From: a virus
IMG/VR virus record: IMGVR_UViG_3300031963_000351
Location: 1-40,674 of that record
Reading direction: 5' to 3' (one strand)
Length of the DNA: 40,674 nucleotides
In this document: in pieces, positions 9,481 through 17,261 of the stretch
Numbering within the stretch: the stretch's first letter is position 1
How the letters are laid out: each line of letters begins with the position of its first letter
Translations under genes and position numbers: made by a program
The notes under the pieces: model-generated
Seen by the model: the letters and a program-made list of their open reading frames with translations, nothing else
What the model was told of the DNA's origin: nothing
The model's database searches: none

Positions 9481-12140
9481 TAACAATAGACTCGGTAAGC
9501 ACAATACAGATAGAGGGGAACGACATGGTGTCGTTTCTCGACGCGAATGGGGATTACATTCAAACGCTGAGTCAGGTTGTCCCAGACAACGCCCCGACAT
9601 ACATTTCATACAGGTACGATAAGATTACGATTGCACAGGACCCCGGGACTGGCATTACGTTCTCCGTGTACGCCATCACGGCAGTGGGCGGAAACTCGTT
9701 CCCTGCCCTGACTTTTAAGGATACATCAGACACCGTTCTTGCCAAAACAAGGGAGGTGTACAGGCTGCTTGTTACATCTGTCTTCAAGGGTTGCTGCGAC
9801 TGCGGGGATACAACCCCGGAGTGTGCGATTCAGTACGAGGTGGGGGATATAACCCAACCGGGCAAGTTCTCTTACGATGGGGCAACGATCAAGTTTTCAT
9901 ACACCACGGCGAACAATCAGGACTTCACAAACTTTTACCCAATAGTTCAGGACGGATCTTGGGTGTTTTTATTCAGCAAAACAGATCCAACGGTTTACGC
10001 CGTGGTTCAGCTGTCAGGGTATACCGACGGGGTAACCTGTGCGATATTTACAGCAACAGAGCTCGACTCCAACGGAACCCCGTTTGTTGAAGGGACTCAG
10101 TTCTGCGTGGATTTCACAAGCGTAGGGGGCAACCTTGTTCAGGGCTTCCAAGACGTTCTTGATATCGATTCTGTTTTGACATCAGACAATGATATTGATA
10201 CGTCTGGGTACAGATTTAAGTTCTCCAACACTTACGAGTTCAGTGCGGAGTCCACATCGGGGGAGGAGATAGCCGTTGGTGCTGGCTACGTAAGGGTTAA
10301 GACCCCTAACTACGGCACGGCAACTACGGGAATGGTGCTGGCCCTTGATGGGGCTGGGAATGTGGAGTACATCACCCCGCCGGCCGGAACGGGCACCGTT
10401 ACATCTATAGAGGTGAGCGGCGGAACGGGTATATCTGTGTCTCCTGCTGGTCCGATAACTACATCAGGTACATTTACAGTAACTAATACTGCTCCAGATC
10501 AGGTGGTTGTACTTACTGCAGGTACGGGTATATCTATTTCGGGTACATATCCCTCATTTACTATTGCGGGTACAGATTCACTTTTGTATGGTGTAGCATC
10601 AGGGACAAATAACTATACTGTAACTATTACTGGGGTTACAGCCTACACAGCTGGTGATGCCTATATAATTAAGTTTACAAATGGTAATGATAATGACTCT
10701 GATATTGACATTAACGGACTAGGTATCAAGACTTTAGTCAAAGAGTTTAATGTACAGCTTACTGGGGGAGACATTGTATCAGGGCAACAGTTAATCATCA
10801 TGTATGATGGTACTAACTTCCAGACTCTTGGAGTAGCTCCTAACCAACTATTTGCTTATGTAACTAATGATGATTCAGTTACTATAACCAAGGGTCAGCC
10901 AGTATATGCATTTGGCGCAGCTGGTAACAGGATGAGTGTTAAACTTGCTGCTAATACTTCAGATGCAACATCTGCTCAAACGGTTGGTGTAGTTTTTTCT
11001 AATTCTATTGCAGCCGGACAAAAAGGATTTATTATTACTCAGGGTGTTATATCAGGATTAAATACTAGTATGTATAGTCCTGGTAATCAGTTATACTTAG
11101 GTTCAACAGCAGGTTCTCTTACTAACGTCAAACCATATGCACCTAACCATCTTGTATATATAGGTATTGTAGAAAGGGCAAACGCAGGTAACGGTCAGAT
11201 TTACATTAAGCCTCAAAATGGATATGAGTTAGATGAACTTCATAATGTTCAGGCACAAACACCCACTGTAAATGATGTTTTATATTATTTTGGAGGAAGT
11301 CCTGGTCAGTGGAAGACAGCTTCTATATCCACTATTCTTGGTTATACACCATTAAGTGCTGCCATTACATCACTTAATGCTTTAACGGATGCTTCTCAAA
11401 CATTTGCTATAGGGACAACTGGTACAGACTTTAATATTAGCTCTGCCACCTCAACACATACCTTTAACCTTCCGACCGCTTCAGCAACCAACAGGGGGGC
11501 TCTTTCTTCAACCGACTGGTCCACGTTTAACTCTAAGGAGCCGGCGATATCTGCGGGCACGACCCTGCAGTATTGGAGAGGGGATAAGTCTTGGCAAACC
11601 CTTGACACCCTTGCTGTTCCAGAGAATTCGAATCTGTATTTTACCGACTCAAGGGCAAGATCGGCAATATCCCTCACCACAACCGGCACCAGCGGCGCGG
11701 CTACGTACAACAGTTCCACGGGGGTGCTGAATGTTCCCCAGTACACCGGAAGCGTCCCTTACATCTTTGGCACCCACGCGGTTAATGCTGTTATTGGGGC
11801 TGGAGCAACCCTGTATTGGACAAACCGGATCACGGGTGCAGGAGCCGGAACACTGGCTCAGAGGCAGTCATCCATGACCTTTAGCGGTACGGCGTCTCAT
11901 CTTCAGGTTCGAACCTCTACGACTCAGCCTGTTTCAGGAGCTTTGACGTTTACGGTTCAAAAAAACGGCGTAGACACCGCTCTTGTTCTTGTGATTGCCG
12001 CCGGATCAGCCGCCGGGGTGTACGATAACGTTATTAATACGTTTACCTTTGTAGACGGAGACCTGATCAGTTTCAAGGGCGTGAACAGCGCTACTGGAAA
12101 TAGCGCGGGTCTTTACGATATCCAATTCAACTGCAACTAA
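9477..12140 (+). CDS. tail fibre / receptor-binding-type structural protein
   Basis: An 887-residue protein rich in G, T, S and V with beta-structured repeats such as GTVTSIEVSGGTGISV and a region of T/S-rich strands near the C-terminus, typical of phage tail fibre and collar proteins. ATG 9477 is preferred over an upstream TTG because it overlaps the preceding stop. A Cys pair (CCDCG) lies near residue 105. The C-terminal ~130 residues look like a compact jelly-roll-like domain. Codon use changes inside the gene: about 10440-11460 is A+T rich while both flanks are G+C rich, suggesting exchange of the central part between phages. Confidence 0.75.
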   Translation: MITIDSVSTIQIEGNDMVSFLDANGDYIQTLSQVVPDNAPTYISYRYDKITIAQDPGTGITFSVYAITAVGGNSFPALTFKDTSDTVLAKTREVYRLLVTSVFKGCCDCGDTTPECAIQYEVGDITQPGKFSYDGATIKFSYTTANNQDFTNFYPIVQDGSWVFLFSKTDPTVYAVVQLSGYTDGVTCAIFTATELDSNGTPFVEGTQFCVDFTSVGGNLVQGFQDVLDIDSVLTSDNDIDTSGYRFKFSNTYEFSAESTSGEEIAVGAGYVRVKTPNYGTATTGMVLALDGAGNVEYITPPAGTGTVTSIEVSGGTGISVSPAGPITTSGTFTVTNTAPDQVVVLTAGTGISISGTYPSFTIAGTDSLLYGVASGTNNYTVTITGVTAYTAGDAYIIKFTNGNDNDSDIDINGLGIKTLVKEFNVQLTGGDIVSGQQLIIMYDGTNFQTLGVAPNQLFAYVTNDDSVTITKGQPVYAFGAAGNRMSVKLAANTSDATSAQTVGVVFSNSIAAGQKGFIITQGVISGLNTSMYSPGNQLYLGSTAGSLTNVKPYAPNHLVYIGIVERANAGNGQIYIKPQNGYELDELHNVQAQTPTVNDVLYYFGGSPGQWKTASISTILGYTPLSAAITSLNALTDASQTFAIGTTGTDFNISSATSTHTFNLPTASATNRGALSSTDWSTFNSKEPAISAGTTLQYWRGDKSWQTLDTLAVPENSNLYFTDSRARSAISLTTTGTSGAATYNSSTGVLNVPQYTGSVPYIFGTHAVNAVIGAGATLYWTNRITGAGAGTLAQRQSSMTFSGTASHLQVRTSTTQPVSGALTFTVQKNGVDTALVLVIAAGSAAGVYDNVINTFTFVDGDLISFKGVNSATGNSAGLYDIQFNCN

Positions 12141-12412
12141 TGGCTTATACATTCACAAAAACCGGATCTACATGGTCCTTCAGGGTCGGAACGATCACTC
12201 TTGGTCTTAACGAGAATCTGCCGTCTCACCTTGAGGTTATCAACCTTCTTAACGACGCCACAAACGGCACATCTTACCGGGATTACATGGAGAGTCTTTT
12301 GACTTGGGAAAACTCTGTATCCGGCTCCGCTCTGCAGGCCTTTCGGGACGTGTTCGGTCTGTACGCTATCGACCCTCCGGCTCCACCTATTGAAATTGAT
12401 CCAAATCAATAA
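12140..12412 (+). CDS. small hypothetical protein after tail fibre
   Basis: A 90-residue protein whose ATG overlaps the tail-fibre stop by one base. It has aromatic-rich strands at the N-terminus (YTFTKTGSTWSFRVG) and an acidic, proline-rich end (PPAPPIEIDPN). No family is recognised. Context suggests a tail-fibre accessory, chaperone or virion protein. Confidence 0.7.
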   Translation: MAYTFTKTGSTWSFRVGTITLGLNENLPSHLEVINLLNDATNGTSYRDYMESLLTWENSVSGSALQAFRDVFGLYAIDPPAPPIEIDPNQ

Positions 12413-12414
12413 TT

Positions 12415-12825
12415 ATGAACAAGAATCTCAAAAAGCTGATCTACAAGCTCAATCTTTATGACGGAGTGTGGTCGATCCCTCTTTCCTTCCTGATATTTTT
12501 TCTGGTCGGCAAATACTCTTACGAGTACTTCAATTCGCCCCTGATCTCCGTGGAGTATTATCAGGTGGTGTTTATGGCTGCTATGATCATGGTTTTCGGC
12601 AACTTCGTTGTATTTTTGGGCCTCAATCTCAACTTCAGAAGCTTGCAACGCTACTTCTATAGCAGAGAGATAAAAGACCACGTCCAATACTCATTAAGCA
12701 CATGGCAACGGATAAAGCTGTACGTTTTTGTTTACTCATTCTTTTTCTGTGCATTCCTGTTTTTGGTCTGGATGCTTCTGACGGTTACTGCGTCAGGGCT
12801 ACCGCAGACTATTATGTCGGAGTAA
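12415..12825 (+). CDS. holin-like three-TM membrane protein
   Basis: A 136-residue protein with hydrophobic segments at about residues 20-38, 48-70 and 98-122 and a basic N-terminus (NKNLKKLIYKLN). It starts 2 nt after the preceding gene and overlaps the endolysin by 124 nt. Size, three TM helices and position directly before a CHAP hydrolase fit a holin that releases or activates the lysin. No specific holin family is recognised. Confidence 0.7.
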   Translation: MNKNLKKLIYKLNLYDGVWSIPLSFLIFFLVGKYSYEYFNSPLISVEYYQVVFMAAMIMVFGNFVVFLGLNLNFRSLQRYFYSREIKDHVQYSLSTWQRIKLYVFVYSFFFCAFLFLVWMLLTVTASGLPQTIMSE

Positions 12826-13277
12826 CAGAAAAGGGAGGAAACAACCGGGGGTTTACAAGTAAGGCCCTTCAGGAAGAGCTCAAGAACGCGGGTTGGCAGC
12901 CCGGACACGCATGGTGCGCGTACTTTGTCAAGGCAATGCTTGACGATTGCGGTATTCCGAATACGGTTACCGGATGGTCTCCTACGGCATACAATCGAAA
13001 AGACGTCATCTACACCGATGGTCGGTTTCAGAAGTCATTCAGCGACAACGACGTTCTTGTTGCCACATACACTTATCAGAGTTTTGTCGGTAAGCGATTC
13101 AAAGGGATCGGTCATACCGGTGTTGTGGATAAAATCGGGAAGTATTCGATTCGAGCAATCGAGGGGAACACCAATGACCAAGGCATGCGGGACAGCAGGG
13201 CCGGAGACGGGGTTTACATAAAGATTCGTCCCCTGACCCGGAACGTCCATATCACTCGCTGGGGCAAGAGGCGTTAA
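12702..13277 (+). CDS. CHAP-type peptidoglycan hydrolase (endolysin) with signal peptide
   Basis: A 191-residue protein. Residues about 6-23 form a hydrophobic export or signal-arrest segment, followed by the CHAP catalytic region: Cys72 in HAWCAYF and His138 in GHTGVV, then AIEGNTND containing the third polar residue. CHAP domains cleave peptidoglycan amide bonds. The export segment suggests Sec-dependent delivery to the periplasm rather than only holin passage. The first 124 nt, which encode that segment, overlap in another frame with the last TM helix of the holin-like gene. The stop overlaps by a few bases with the convergent - strand gene. Confidence 0.82.
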   Translation: MATDKAVRFCLLILFLCIPVFGLDASDGYCVRATADYYVGVTEKGGNNRGFTSKALQEELKNAGWQPGHAWCAYFVKAMLDDCGIPNTVTGWSPTAYNRKDVIYTDGRFQKSFSDNDVLVATYTYQSFVGKRFKGIGHTGVVDKIGKYSIRAIEGNTNDQGMRDSRAGDGVYIKIRPLTRNVHITRWGKRR

Positions 13278-13714
13278 AGGAAGAAGTAGATGAATGCCGC
13301 TCCGGCGGTAGCTACCCCGGCATAGCATTTCCAGAAGATCTTTTTTCGGCGCTCTGACTTCATGGCGCTTGTTTCAGACTCAAGCCTCCTCTGTAGGTAC
13401 TCGATGTTCTTTTCCAGAGACTCAATGGTTGCCCGATCGTTCTCCAAGGACTCAGAGCACAGCTTGTTGTTTTCTAGCGCAAGTTCAAGAGCCACCTCTG
13501 CTGCACGCAACTGCTCTTTGTACATTCGAATTCTCTCAGACCTCGCATCCAAGCTGATCTTGTCCTGACGGATTGTTTCTGCGGCTGCAGACACAACCTC
13601 TTGAGCTTCCCTTGGAATCTTCGGAGCATCATTCACTTGGCTGAAGCCTGCCTGAGCGATACTCATTGAGAAGATAAGTCCAAGAATTGTTGTAAGTCTT
13701 CTGAAGTGAATCAT
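13274..13714 (-). CDS. coiled-coil protein with signal peptide and C-terminal TM
   Basis: From ATG 13714 the protein has 146 residues: a signal peptide (RRLTTILGLIFSMSIAQA, likely cut after AQA), a long charged coiled coil at about 45-120, and a C-terminal TM segment (YAGVATAGAAFIYFFL). Upstream in-frame starts would only add basic sequence shared with the overlapping gene. It overlaps the neighbouring - strand gene by 86 nt. Adjacent to the lysis cassette, it could be a spanin-like component bridging the envelope, but no family is recognised. Confidence 0.65.
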   Translation of the reverse strand: MIHFRRLTTILGLIFSMSIAQAGFSQVNDAPKIPREAQEVVSAAAETIRQDKISLDARSERIRMYKEQLRAAEVALELALENNKLCSESLENDRATIESLEKNIEYLQRRLESETSAMKSERRKKIFWKCYAGVATAGAAFIYFFL

Positions 13715-14027
13715 TGGATAGATGAGGTATTTGTGAAACAAATGTTCTGGAGTTCTTGATCCTGAGGAATTCCTGTTCCTCTCTCTGTTTATCGTAGACG
13801 ATAAAAGAGTCGATAGCAGCCTTGGTTTGGAGTACAACCTGAGTGTTTTGTTGCATCTCTTGGTAGTAGCCCTCATTGATTTCGCGGAGCCTTTCAATGG
13901 CAATCCTTTCGGTTTGGTTCTCAGTCCTCACCGATCCTATGTTGTAGACCAAGAAGAAGGTCCCAAACAGGACAGCCACAACCAGGGCAAGGATGATCAG
14001 TGTGTATATGTTTTTCGTCTTGTCCAT
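13629..14027 (-). CDS. N-terminally anchored coiled-coil protein (i-spanin-like candidate)
   Basis: A 132-residue protein with an N-terminal TM helix (about residues 8-29) and a charged, helical exported domain rich in E, Q and R. This N-in topology with a coiled coil is that of inner-membrane spanins. It has an excellent promoter with TAAATTTG ending 4 nt before ATG. Its 3' end overlaps the start of the next coiled-coil gene, as in Rz/Rz1 pairs, though here both lie opposite to the endolysin. Function is inferred from layout. Confidence 0.65.
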   Translation of the reverse strand: MDKTKNIYTLIILALVVAVLFGTFFLVYNIGSVRTENQTERIAIERLREINEGYYQEMQQNTQVVLQTKAAIDSFIVYDKQREEQEFLRIKNSRTFVSQIPHLSNDSLQKTYNNSWTYLLNEYRSGRLQPSE

Positions 14028-14031
14028 AGTA

Positions 14032-14060
14032 CAAATTTACTCAAAATTTGCATACCCCAA
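14032..14060 (-). promoter_or_regulatory. promoter TTG-N18-TAAATTTG, leaderless
   Basis: On the - strand TTG (14060-14058), 18 bases, TAAATTTG (14039-14032), then 4 nt to ATG 14027. Confidence 0.75.
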
Positions 14061-14145
14061 GTCTTCCCACACAGGAGATTCGTTCATTGTTTTTTTTCTT
14101 GCAAATTTAATGGTATTCCCGCAGGTATTCTTGCAAGAAGTTCAC

Positions 14146-14153
14146 TACCTTTG
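14146..14153 (+). promoter_or_regulatory. -7 box TACCTTTG
   Basis: Matches TAnnTTTG, 31 nt before ATG 14185. No TTG at the standard distance is seen. Confidence 0.45.
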
Positions 14154-14184
14154 ATGTAGCACATTCACAGTGCGTATAATTAAT

Positions 14185-14700
14185 ATGCCAAGACGGAACT
14201 CAAGAACGCGGTCTAACACGGTAAGGAAGGCCGGCCCCAAGAAGGGGAGCGGTGGGAAAATAAGATCCACACAAAAGATTGTTGATGGCATACAGTTCAA
14301 GTCAATGCTTGAGGTGTTCACTTACAGAAAGCTGCTTGAGTATGAACTCAGGTTTGAGTATGAAAAGAAACGGTTCGTGGTTATGCCTGGGTTTGACTAC
14401 CCTGAGTGTTCGTGGGAAAGCAAACCAAGTGGGGACTACGAGGACAAGGGGCATGGAAGGGTGAGGGACATTACCTACACCCCGGACTTTGTGGGGTATG
14501 ATTTGCACGGCAATATGCAGTGGGTTATAGAGTGCAAGGGCTTCGCCAACGAGCGCTTCCCCAACACGTGGAAGCTGTTTAAGCAGACCCTTATCCGGGA
14601 GGGGAATCCTGTTCCGCTGTACCTCCCAAAAAACCAAAAGCAGGTGCTTGAATCGATTGAGAAAATATTGCTCTTAGGCAATCCAACCCCTCTCCCTTGA
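14185..14700 (+). CDS. DUF1064-like phage nuclease (resolvase-like)
   Basis: From ATG 14185 (MPRRNS) the protein has 171 residues. After a basic tail, VDGIQFKSMLEVFTYRKLLE, then ITYTPDFVGYD and WVIECKGFA, follow the DUF1064 pattern: E in the first helix, D of the PDF motif and E-x-K of a PD-(D/E)XK fold. Such phage enzymes are thought to act on branched or nicked DNA. A GTG at 14170 would add five residues. The 3' end overlaps the convergent HNH gene by 27 nt. Confidence 0.75.
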   Translation: MPRRNSRTRSNTVRKAGPKKGSGGKIRSTQKIVDGIQFKSMLEVFTYRKLLEYELRFEYEKKRFVVMPGFDYPECSWESKPSGDYEDKGHGRVRDITYTPDFVGYDLHGNMQWVIECKGFANERFPNTWKLFKQTLIREGNPVPLYLPKNQKQVLESIEKILLLGNPTPLP

Positions 14701-15045
14701 TTCTTTAGGGTGTCGTTCTACATACTCGTGGCAGTTCCTACACAGGGCCATCCATGTTTTAACGTTTAAGTAGTTCTGACCCCTCCTGTGTACGTGGTGT
14801 ACGTCAGTGGACCTCAAGAAGCATCCTTGCAGATTTAGTTTGCACTGCGGGTGGTTTTTGAGGAACACATCACGAAGTGCGTAGTACGCCCTGTCTTCTT
14901 TCTTCTTCTTTTCGCTTACCTTGTTTATCCTGTTTTTAGTTCCATGGGCGATCTTGCACTCCGTGTTACCACAGGTGACTTCCATGGTGCTGTACTTTGG
15001 GGTAAATGGTGCTTTGCACACCCTACACAACTTTGCTTTTTTCAT
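14674..15045 (-). CDS. NinG/HNH-type nuclease
   Basis: A 123-residue protein with two zinc-binding parts: an N-terminal CRVCKAPF...CGNTEC knuckle as in NinG-like proteins, and an HNH core with DVHHVHRRGQ and CRNCHEYVERHP. HNH enzymes nick or cleave DNA with a His-metal site. Its upstream region is occupied by the left end of the TnpB element, whose terminal hairpin begins 20 nt before the ATG, so expression may now depend on sequence inside that element. Confidence 0.8.
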   Translation of the reverse strand: MKKAKLCRVCKAPFTPKYSTMEVTCGNTECKIAHGTKNRINKVSEKKKKEDRAYYALRDVFLKNHPQCKLNLQGCFLRSTDVHHVHRRGQNYLNVKTWMALCRNCHEYVERHPKESRERGWIA

Positions 15046-15118
15046 AGGTGTTTCGGCAAAGAAACTTATTCATCTTTAGTGAATGGGAGGAATTGCCGCC
15101 TCAAAGTTAAATTAAATT

Positions 15119-15148
15119 TTGGTATTTCAAACGAATGAACTATATTTG
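15119..15148 (+). promoter_or_regulatory. promoter TTG-N19-TATATTTG for tnpB
   Basis: TTG 15119-15121, 19 bases, TATATTTG 15141-15148, then 4 nt to a GTG at 15153. This geometry decides the start: an ATG at 15135 would lie upstream of the -7 box. Confidence 0.8.
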
Positions 15149-15152
15149 TTCC

Positions 15153-16235
15153 GTGAAACTGACATTGCAGATAAAATTGCTGCCTGATAATAAACAGGCA
15201 AATGCTCTCAAAGATACTTTGAAGGAGTGTAATACCGCCTGTAATGAAATTTCCAAACGGTGTTTTGAGAAAAAGATTTGGGGGCAATATAGAATCCATC
15301 ACGAAGTTTACTATTCTGTAAAATCCTCTTTCAATCTTTCCTCTCAAATGGTTGTAAGATGTATTTCTAAGGTTGCTGACAGCTACAAGTTGGATAAGAA
15401 GGTTCAACGAATATTTAAGCAGTTTGGCAGCATTGCTTATGATAGCAGGATTCTTACCTATAAACAATCCGAAGTATCTATTTGGACTGTTGAAGGTAGA
15501 TTGAAAATTCCTTTTGTTTGCCACAACCCCCAATACATTCCATACATTAAAGGCGAAGCGGATTTGGTTTACAAGAAGGGTAAATTTTACATTTTTCAAA
15601 CTGTTGAAGTTCCCGAAGAAGATATAAAAGATATTGAGGAATTTATCGGTTGCGATTTTGGACAAACAGATATTTGCACTCTGTCCGATGGCACTAATTT
15701 TAATTCTGAACAACTTAAAAAGATTCGTAAAAAATATTCTAAAGTAAGAGCTTCGGTTCAATCCAAAGGCACTAAAGGAAGCAAGAAACTTCTGAAACGG
15801 CTTGGCGGGAGAGAACGAAGATTCGCTACAATTTCTAACCATACAGTTAGTAAACAGATAGTAGCTAAAGCCAAAGAAGAAAATAAAGGCATAGCTATTG
15901 AGGATTTGAGTAAAATTAGATTTACCGCAAAGCCAAAAAGCAAAGCACAAAAGACAGAACTTAACCGTTGGAGCTTCTATCAGCTTCGTCGATTTCTGAC
16001 ATACAAAGCGTTGCTTAATGGCATTAAACTTGCGGTAATTCCACCTGCTTATACTTCTCAAACTTGCTCTGTTTGTTTGCATATTGGTAAAAGAGTAGCG
16101 AAAAAATTTACTTGTGAAAACTGCGGAAATATTTCTGATGCAGACGAAAACGCTGCTAAGAATATTTCTGCATGGGGTGTCGCTGTAAATACGCCCGAAA
16201 AGAATAATATGTTTTGCTCTCTGCATTCGTGTTAA
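15153..16235 (+). CDS. tnpB: TnpB RNA-guided nuclease (OrfB)
   Basis: A 360-residue protein, the usual TnpB size. The RuvC triad is intact: Asp168 in GCDFGQ, Glu250 in AIEDLSK and Asp331 in DADENAAKN. The zinc ribbon CSVC...CENC lies between the last two motifs. TnpB uses an omega RNA made from the 3' end of its own gene and the right end of the element to cleave DNA next to a target-adjacent motif, which helps keep the element. The start at GTG 15153 is set by the promoter and by the family N-terminus (KLTLQIKLLPD). A long open frame on the opposite strand is a shadow. Confidence 0.92.
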   Translation: MKLTLQIKLLPDNKQANALKDTLKECNTACNEISKRCFEKKIWGQYRIHHEVYYSVKSSFNLSSQMVVRCISKVADSYKLDKKVQRIFKQFGSIAYDSRILTYKQSEVSIWTVEGRLKIPFVCHNPQYIPYIKGEADLVYKKGKFYIFQTVEVPEEDIKDIEEFIGCDFGQTDICTLSDGTNFNSEQLKKIRKKYSKVRASVQSKGTKGSKKLLKRLGGRERRFATISNHTVSKQIVAKAKEENKGIAIEDLSKIRFTAKPKSKAQKTELNRWSFYQLRRFLTYKALLNGIKLAVIPPAYTSQTCSVCLHIGKRVAKKFTCENCGNISDADENAAKNISAWGVAVNTPEKNNMFCSLHSC

Positions 16236-16285
16236 TTCTTAAGCCTATTGGTCTTTAGCCAATGGGTAGTTTACTTCAGTTTTTT
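16130..16285 (+). ncRNA. probable omega RNA (reRNA) region
   Basis: In TnpB elements the guide RNA scaffold covers the 3' end of tnpB through the right-end hairpin, and the guide is the flanking DNA. The right-end hairpin is at 16244-16266. The 5' limit here is only an estimate from family knowledge. The guide would derive from sequence just past the element, the 3' end of the HExxH gene. Confidence 0.45.
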
Positions 16286-16707
16286 GGAAATTCAGTTCCT
16301 CCCCCCACAGGCTCTGGCTCATTAATTTTTTTGAAGTGCCTTGCGTAAATGGCGTTGGTGTACTCTTCCGCCCATGTGACCACGTCTTCTTCGTGGTTGT
16401 CTACATCCCAACTGTGTATCAGTAAAGACATATGGATCATTTCGTGGTTAATCAGGGTAACATCCCGGTAATCACCGTGCAGTGCGGATCTGTTAATAAA
16501 TACAAAGGGCAAAGGATCGGTATTCAACAGGGTGTCCTTAGGATCGTAGTTGGCAAAACCATCTATGTAGGTACCCCCCTCAGCTATCCTGTTAATACAT
16601 TCGATCTTGCTGACCCCGTGCATCTCCTGGACACTGTAGTAATCAAACAGTTCTACGGCATTATTCCCAATGAGTAGAACAAACTGTGCATAGTATATCA
16701 CTTCCAT
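16276..16707 (-). CDS. HExxH zinc metalloprotease-like protein
   Basis: A 143-residue protein. The motif NHEMIHMSLL at about residues 86-95 is a zinc-binding HExxH helix, followed by an acidic segment (DVDNHEEDVVTWAEEY) that could give a third ligand. The N-terminal residues are hydrophobic (YYAQFVLLIGNN). Such phage proteins may be peptidases, but the substrate is unknown. The C-terminal coding end lies against the right end of the TnpB element. It belongs to the accessory island. Confidence 0.7.
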   Translation of the reverse strand: MEVIYYAQFVLLIGNNAVELFDYYSVQEMHGVSKIECINRIAEGGTYIDGFANYDPKDTLLNTDPLPFVFINRSALHGDYRDVTLINHEMIHMSLLIHSWDVDNHEEDVVTWAEEYTNAIYARHFKKINEPEPVGGGTEFPKN

Positions 16708-16861
16708 TCTGTCAAGTTATATGTTTACTTTTTATAGCCCTATACTGAAATTTATATCCATCTCCACTCTGTCTATCTTGTATGAATTTAATTCTTCCTA
16801 TCTACTGTTTTTGGATATAGGAGGAAGGTTTTATTCGCCTATATGTAAGTTAGCGGTAATG

Positions 16862-17191
16862 CTACCACGCATCCATAACGACATCGCAACTGTCAAACTT
16901 TTGTTTAGTCCAATCTATTGAGCCATTATTATCTACCCATACCGCTTTTTGTTTACAATAAATCTTTATACCATCAACTCTCAACTGATGAACCACATCT
17001 TCCATTTCCTCATCACTCATATTATTTGCAGGTTTTATACTTTCCTTTACAAAAGTTTGAAGTTGCTTTTGTTCTTCGCAGTTACACACATATCTACTGC
17101 GTTGTTTGCTTCCACATCCTGAAAGCACTACCGCTAACAACAAACTTGCAAAAGCAAGGGTTAATCGGTTAATTGAAAATCTGTTTTTCAT
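16862..17191 (-). CDS. small lipoprotein
   Basis: From ATG 17191 (MKNRFSINRL) the 109-residue protein has a lipoprotein signal: basic N-terminus, hydrophobic core and the lipobox LSGC at about residues 25-28. The mature part is charged, with two Cys (YVCNC) just after the lipid anchor. Secreted lipoproteins are unusual phage cargo and may alter the host surface. The gene is A+T rich compared with the phage backbone and lies next to the repeat-bordered HNH gene, suggesting acquired DNA. No specific family is recognised. Confidence 0.75.
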   Translation of the reverse strand: MKNRFSINRLTLAFASLLLAVVLSGCGSKQRSRYVCNCEEQKQLQTFVKESIKPANNMSDEEMEDVVHQLRVDGIKIYCKQKAVWVDNNGSIDWTKQKFDSCDVVMDAW

Positions 17192-17249
17192 TTTGATATT
17201 TGTTTTTAAGTTAAAAATTTGTACTTCTAAATCCTTTCCTTCGCAAGTT

Positions 17250-17261
17250 TGCAAAACGTTA
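17250..17261. repeat. 12-bp direct repeat, left copy
   Basis: TGCAAAACGTTA here recurs at 17762-17773. The two copies bracket the HNH gene; the HNH stop codon lies inside this copy. Confidence 0.6.

Larger units (their letters stand above)
15065..16285 (+). mobile_element. TnpB-only IS200/IS605-type element
   Basis: Both ends show subterminal hairpins with the same 7-nt loop TCTTTAG: left CTTATTCA/TGAATGGG at 15065-15087 and right CCTATTGG/CCAATGGG at 16244-16266. There is no TnpA, so mobility would need a transposase in trans. The exact cleavage points are not determined; the right end is placed about 20 nt beyond the hairpin. The element lies between the NinG-like gene and a HExxH protein gene. 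Confidence 0.8.

Noticed and set aside
13827-14159. 110-residue + frame overlapping the i-spanin-like gene
   Set aside because: Antisense to a gene with promoter, TM helix and coiled coil; no supporting signal of its own.
15066-16226. 386-residue open frame on the - strand opposite tnpB
   Set aside because: Cys/Phe/Asn-rich shadow of the intact TnpB gene, with no domain and no promoter.
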